Source: an uncultured Clostridia bacterium (GTDB lineage: Bacteria > Bacillota > Clostridia > Oscillospirales > Acutalibacteraceae). Taken from it: a stretch of 6,158 bases of DNA. The translations under genes and the position numbers were made by a program. Every line of letters begins with the position of its first letter. The first letter of the stretch is position 1. The stretch covers positions 1 through 6,158 of the forward strand of contig CAUCSW010000041.1 of assembly GCA_958445555.1 (NCBI GenBank), given 5' to 3'. This document shows positions 4,904 through 6,158 of the stretch, in pieces. The notes under the pieces are model-generated. The model saw nothing but the letters and a program-made list of their open reading frames with translations. It was not told where the DNA came from and did no database searches.

Positions 4904-5958
4904 TTATTTATTGCTTCCTTAAATACCGATAAATTTTCCCGGGCAGTGCCGAGATAGGTCTTTCCTTCAAGTGCCTGTTTTTCTGTTACGGATTGCATTG
5001 AATCAAGCACGAAAATACGACGGTCGGGGTCATTGCAGGTCTTTATAACGGTTTCGGCGATCCTTTGGTCACTGCTTTCGGTAACCGTTACACCGCTGAG
5101 TCCCGTAGTGTGAAGAGCCTCGGCAAGTCGGGCTATCGTGTCGTATCCCGCATCGGTTTCCGAAGAGCATCCCGAAAAGGCGGAATAGACCGATATGCCG
5201 TAGTCCTGCATAAGACCCGAAAACGGAAAGCGGTCGGCAAACAGTATCGAGCGGCAATCGCTCTCATTTGCAGCAGACTCATATTCATTGCTGAGGTCCC
5301 TGAGCTTTTCGGTATATGAATCGCAGTTTTTTCTGTAGGCGGAACTGTTTTCGGGGTCGATAGCGCAAAGCTTTTCGGTGAGGATCTCGCAGGCTCTTAC
5401 GGCGTTTTTCAGCGACAACCATATATGCTCGTCCGGCAAAGAGGGCGCGGGCACGGTTCCGTTGTAGCCCCCGTGTCCGTTGTCGGTGTGATCGTGAAGG
5501 GGAGAATCTTCACAGCGGTGTTCTTCGGACTCATGCTCGACGGATTCGCGCTCGGCATCTTCGCCGAAGAGCTCGGCATACAAAGAAACGCGGAGCTGAG
5601 AGGTGTTTATCGAGGTCGGGATATCACCGATCCAGGAGTCGGAAAAGCCGCCGATACAGACGAACAGATCCGAACCCGAAATATTTACTATATCAGCCGC
5701 GGAGGGCTGATAGCTATGCATGTCCGCGCCGTTTTTATTGAGCAGGGTGGGTCTGACACCGTCTGCCACACCTGCCGTCAGCTCGCGCATCCAATCGTAT
5801 ACGGGAAATACGGAGCAAAGCGCCGTCTTGCCGACCTTCTTTTCCACGGGAGCGCAGCCGCTCGTAAACAAAATGAAGGGGAACAAAGCAAGCAAGACCG
5901 ACAGAGCCATCAACCGCAGAGTCGGACGGCGGGATGTTCGATCGTGTTTTTTCATCAT
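4894..5958 (-). CDS. znuA: Zinc ABC transporter, substrate-binding lipoprotein
   Basis: The extracellular zinc-capturing protein, 354 residues from the ATG at 5958. That ATG overlaps the stop codon of the upstream Fur-family gene as ATGA and has GGGAG five bases upstream. A longer in-frame start at 6021 would lie inside the regulator gene and push the signal peptide away from the N-terminus. Residues 1-34 are a lipoprotein signal with lipobox TSGC and Cys35 as the lipid site. Likely metal ligands are H81 (GADMHSYQPS) and H178 (DEHIW). The third histidine of the classical family is absent: that position reads FADRFPF (240-246), followed by a GCSSETD segment (263-269). A His/acid-rich loop at 133-166 contains H142, H147, H155, H157, H162 and C149, as in zinc rather than manganese binders. 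Eleven cysteines in total is unusual for an exported protein and suits an anaerobe. Confidence 0.88.
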   Translation of the reverse strand: MMKKHDRTSRRPTLRLMALSVLLALFPFILFTSGCAPVEKKVGKTALCSVFPVYDWMRELTAGVADGVRPTLLNKNGADMHSYQPSAADIVNISGSDLFVCIGGFSDSWIGDIPTSINTSQLRVSLYAELFGEDAERESVEHESEEHRCEDSPLHDHTDNGHGGYNGTVPAPSLPDEHIWLSLKNAVRACEILTEKLCAIDPENSSAYRKNCDSYTEKLRDLSNEYESAANESDCRSILFADRFPFSGLMQDYGISVYSAFSGCSSETDAGYDTIARLAEALHTTGLSGVTVTESSDQRIAETVIKTCNDPDRRIFVLDSMQSVTEKQALEGKTYLGTARENLSVFKEAINKCQ

Positions 5959-6158
5959 TTTCTCTCCCGACCGCATTTTTCGCATATTCCGTAAATGGTG
6001 GATTTTGAGGGACTCAGGCAAAAGCCCTCGCTCTTTACCGCTTCATTCAGTGCCCGGGCGGCACCGTCGCACAGATGAAGTGTCTTGCCGCATTCGGTAC
6101 AGGTGAGATGTATGCGGTTTTCGCAGTGCTCGGGGTCGATGTATTGGTAATACATTTC
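5955..6158 (-). CDS. Fur-family metalloregulator, probably Zur (C-terminal part only)
   Basis: The last 67 codons of a Fur-family repressor; its DNA-binding N-terminal half lies beyond the right edge. The part present is the dimerisation and metal domain. It has both structural-zinc CxxC pairs, CTEC and CEKC, and between them the family pattern KTLHLC...GFCLSPSKSTIYGIC. Zinc uptake genes follow with a 4-base overlap, so it is most likely a Zur that senses zinc and represses its own operon. A Fur or PerR role is less likely from context. Near the first CxxC pair the usual histidines of the sensing site are partly replaced: the segment reads EHCENRIHLTC, keeping one H before LTC and a Cys upstream. 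An ATG at 6155 is internal, not the start, because the frame stays open to the edge. Confidence 0.85.
   Translation of the reverse strand, partial: EMYYQYIDPEHCENRIHLTCTECGKTLHLCDGAARALNEAVKSEGFCLSPSKSTIYGICEKCGRERK

Noticed and set aside
5959..6021. Longer znuA start at 6021
   Set aside because: It would add 21 residues before the lipoprotein signal and overlap the regulator gene by more than 60 bases; the ATG at 5958 has a binding site and an ATGA overlap.
5425..6106. Rightward ORFs opposite znuA and the regulator
   Set aside because: They are antisense to genes with clear motifs and have no domain of their own.

Overview
The window looks like chromosome from an anaerobic Gram-positive bacterium, probably a Clostridia (Oscillospirales-like) member. 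The grounds are strong AGGAGG-type ribosome binding sites, near-consensus TTGACA/TATAAT promoters, a lipid-anchored zinc-binding protein with many cysteines, and a class of short hairpin repeats I associate with clostridial genomes. This assignment is an inference; no rRNA, tRNA or other marker gene is present.

Layout. Positions 1-180 carry a cluster of short hairpins separated by ATATCAC-like spacers, with no gene. A symmetric terminator (181-210) closes an AraC-family regulator read leftwards (210-1070). Between this regulator and a rightward MATE efflux gene (1609-2967) lies a 0.5 kb divergent control region. On the minus strand it holds a perfect TTGACA-17-TATAAT promoter, two inverted repeats over the promoter and leader, a perfect ribosome binding site, and a 21-codon open reading frame that ends 53 bases before the regulator's ATG. 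The regulator also has its own proximal promoter, placed so that its transcript would begin at or next to the start codon. The part nearer the MATE gene contains a candidate rightward promoter and about 100 bp of degenerate sequence with a 10-bp period.

Positions 2968-3353 separate two convergent units and hold a strong GC-rich terminator hairpin and several further perfect inverted repeats. From 3354 to the right edge is one leftward operon: a Fur-family regulator (C-terminal part only; its start lies beyond the window), then znuA, znuC and znuB. Every junction is a short overlap, so the four genes are probably translated in a coupled way. ZnuA would capture zinc outside the membrane, ZnuB form the channel and ZnuC supply ATP hydrolysis, while the Fur-family protein (probably a Zur) would repress the operon when zinc is ample. 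The operon's promoter and any Zur box lie outside the window.

No new multi-gene system is evident. The most interesting part is the divergent control region at 1077-1480: the small leader ORF with its well-formed promoter and palindromes, the possibly leaderless regulator mRNA, and the helically phased degenerate repeat. Secondary points are changed metal-ligand positions in the Fur-family protein and ZnuA, and the dense hairpins between the convergent units.
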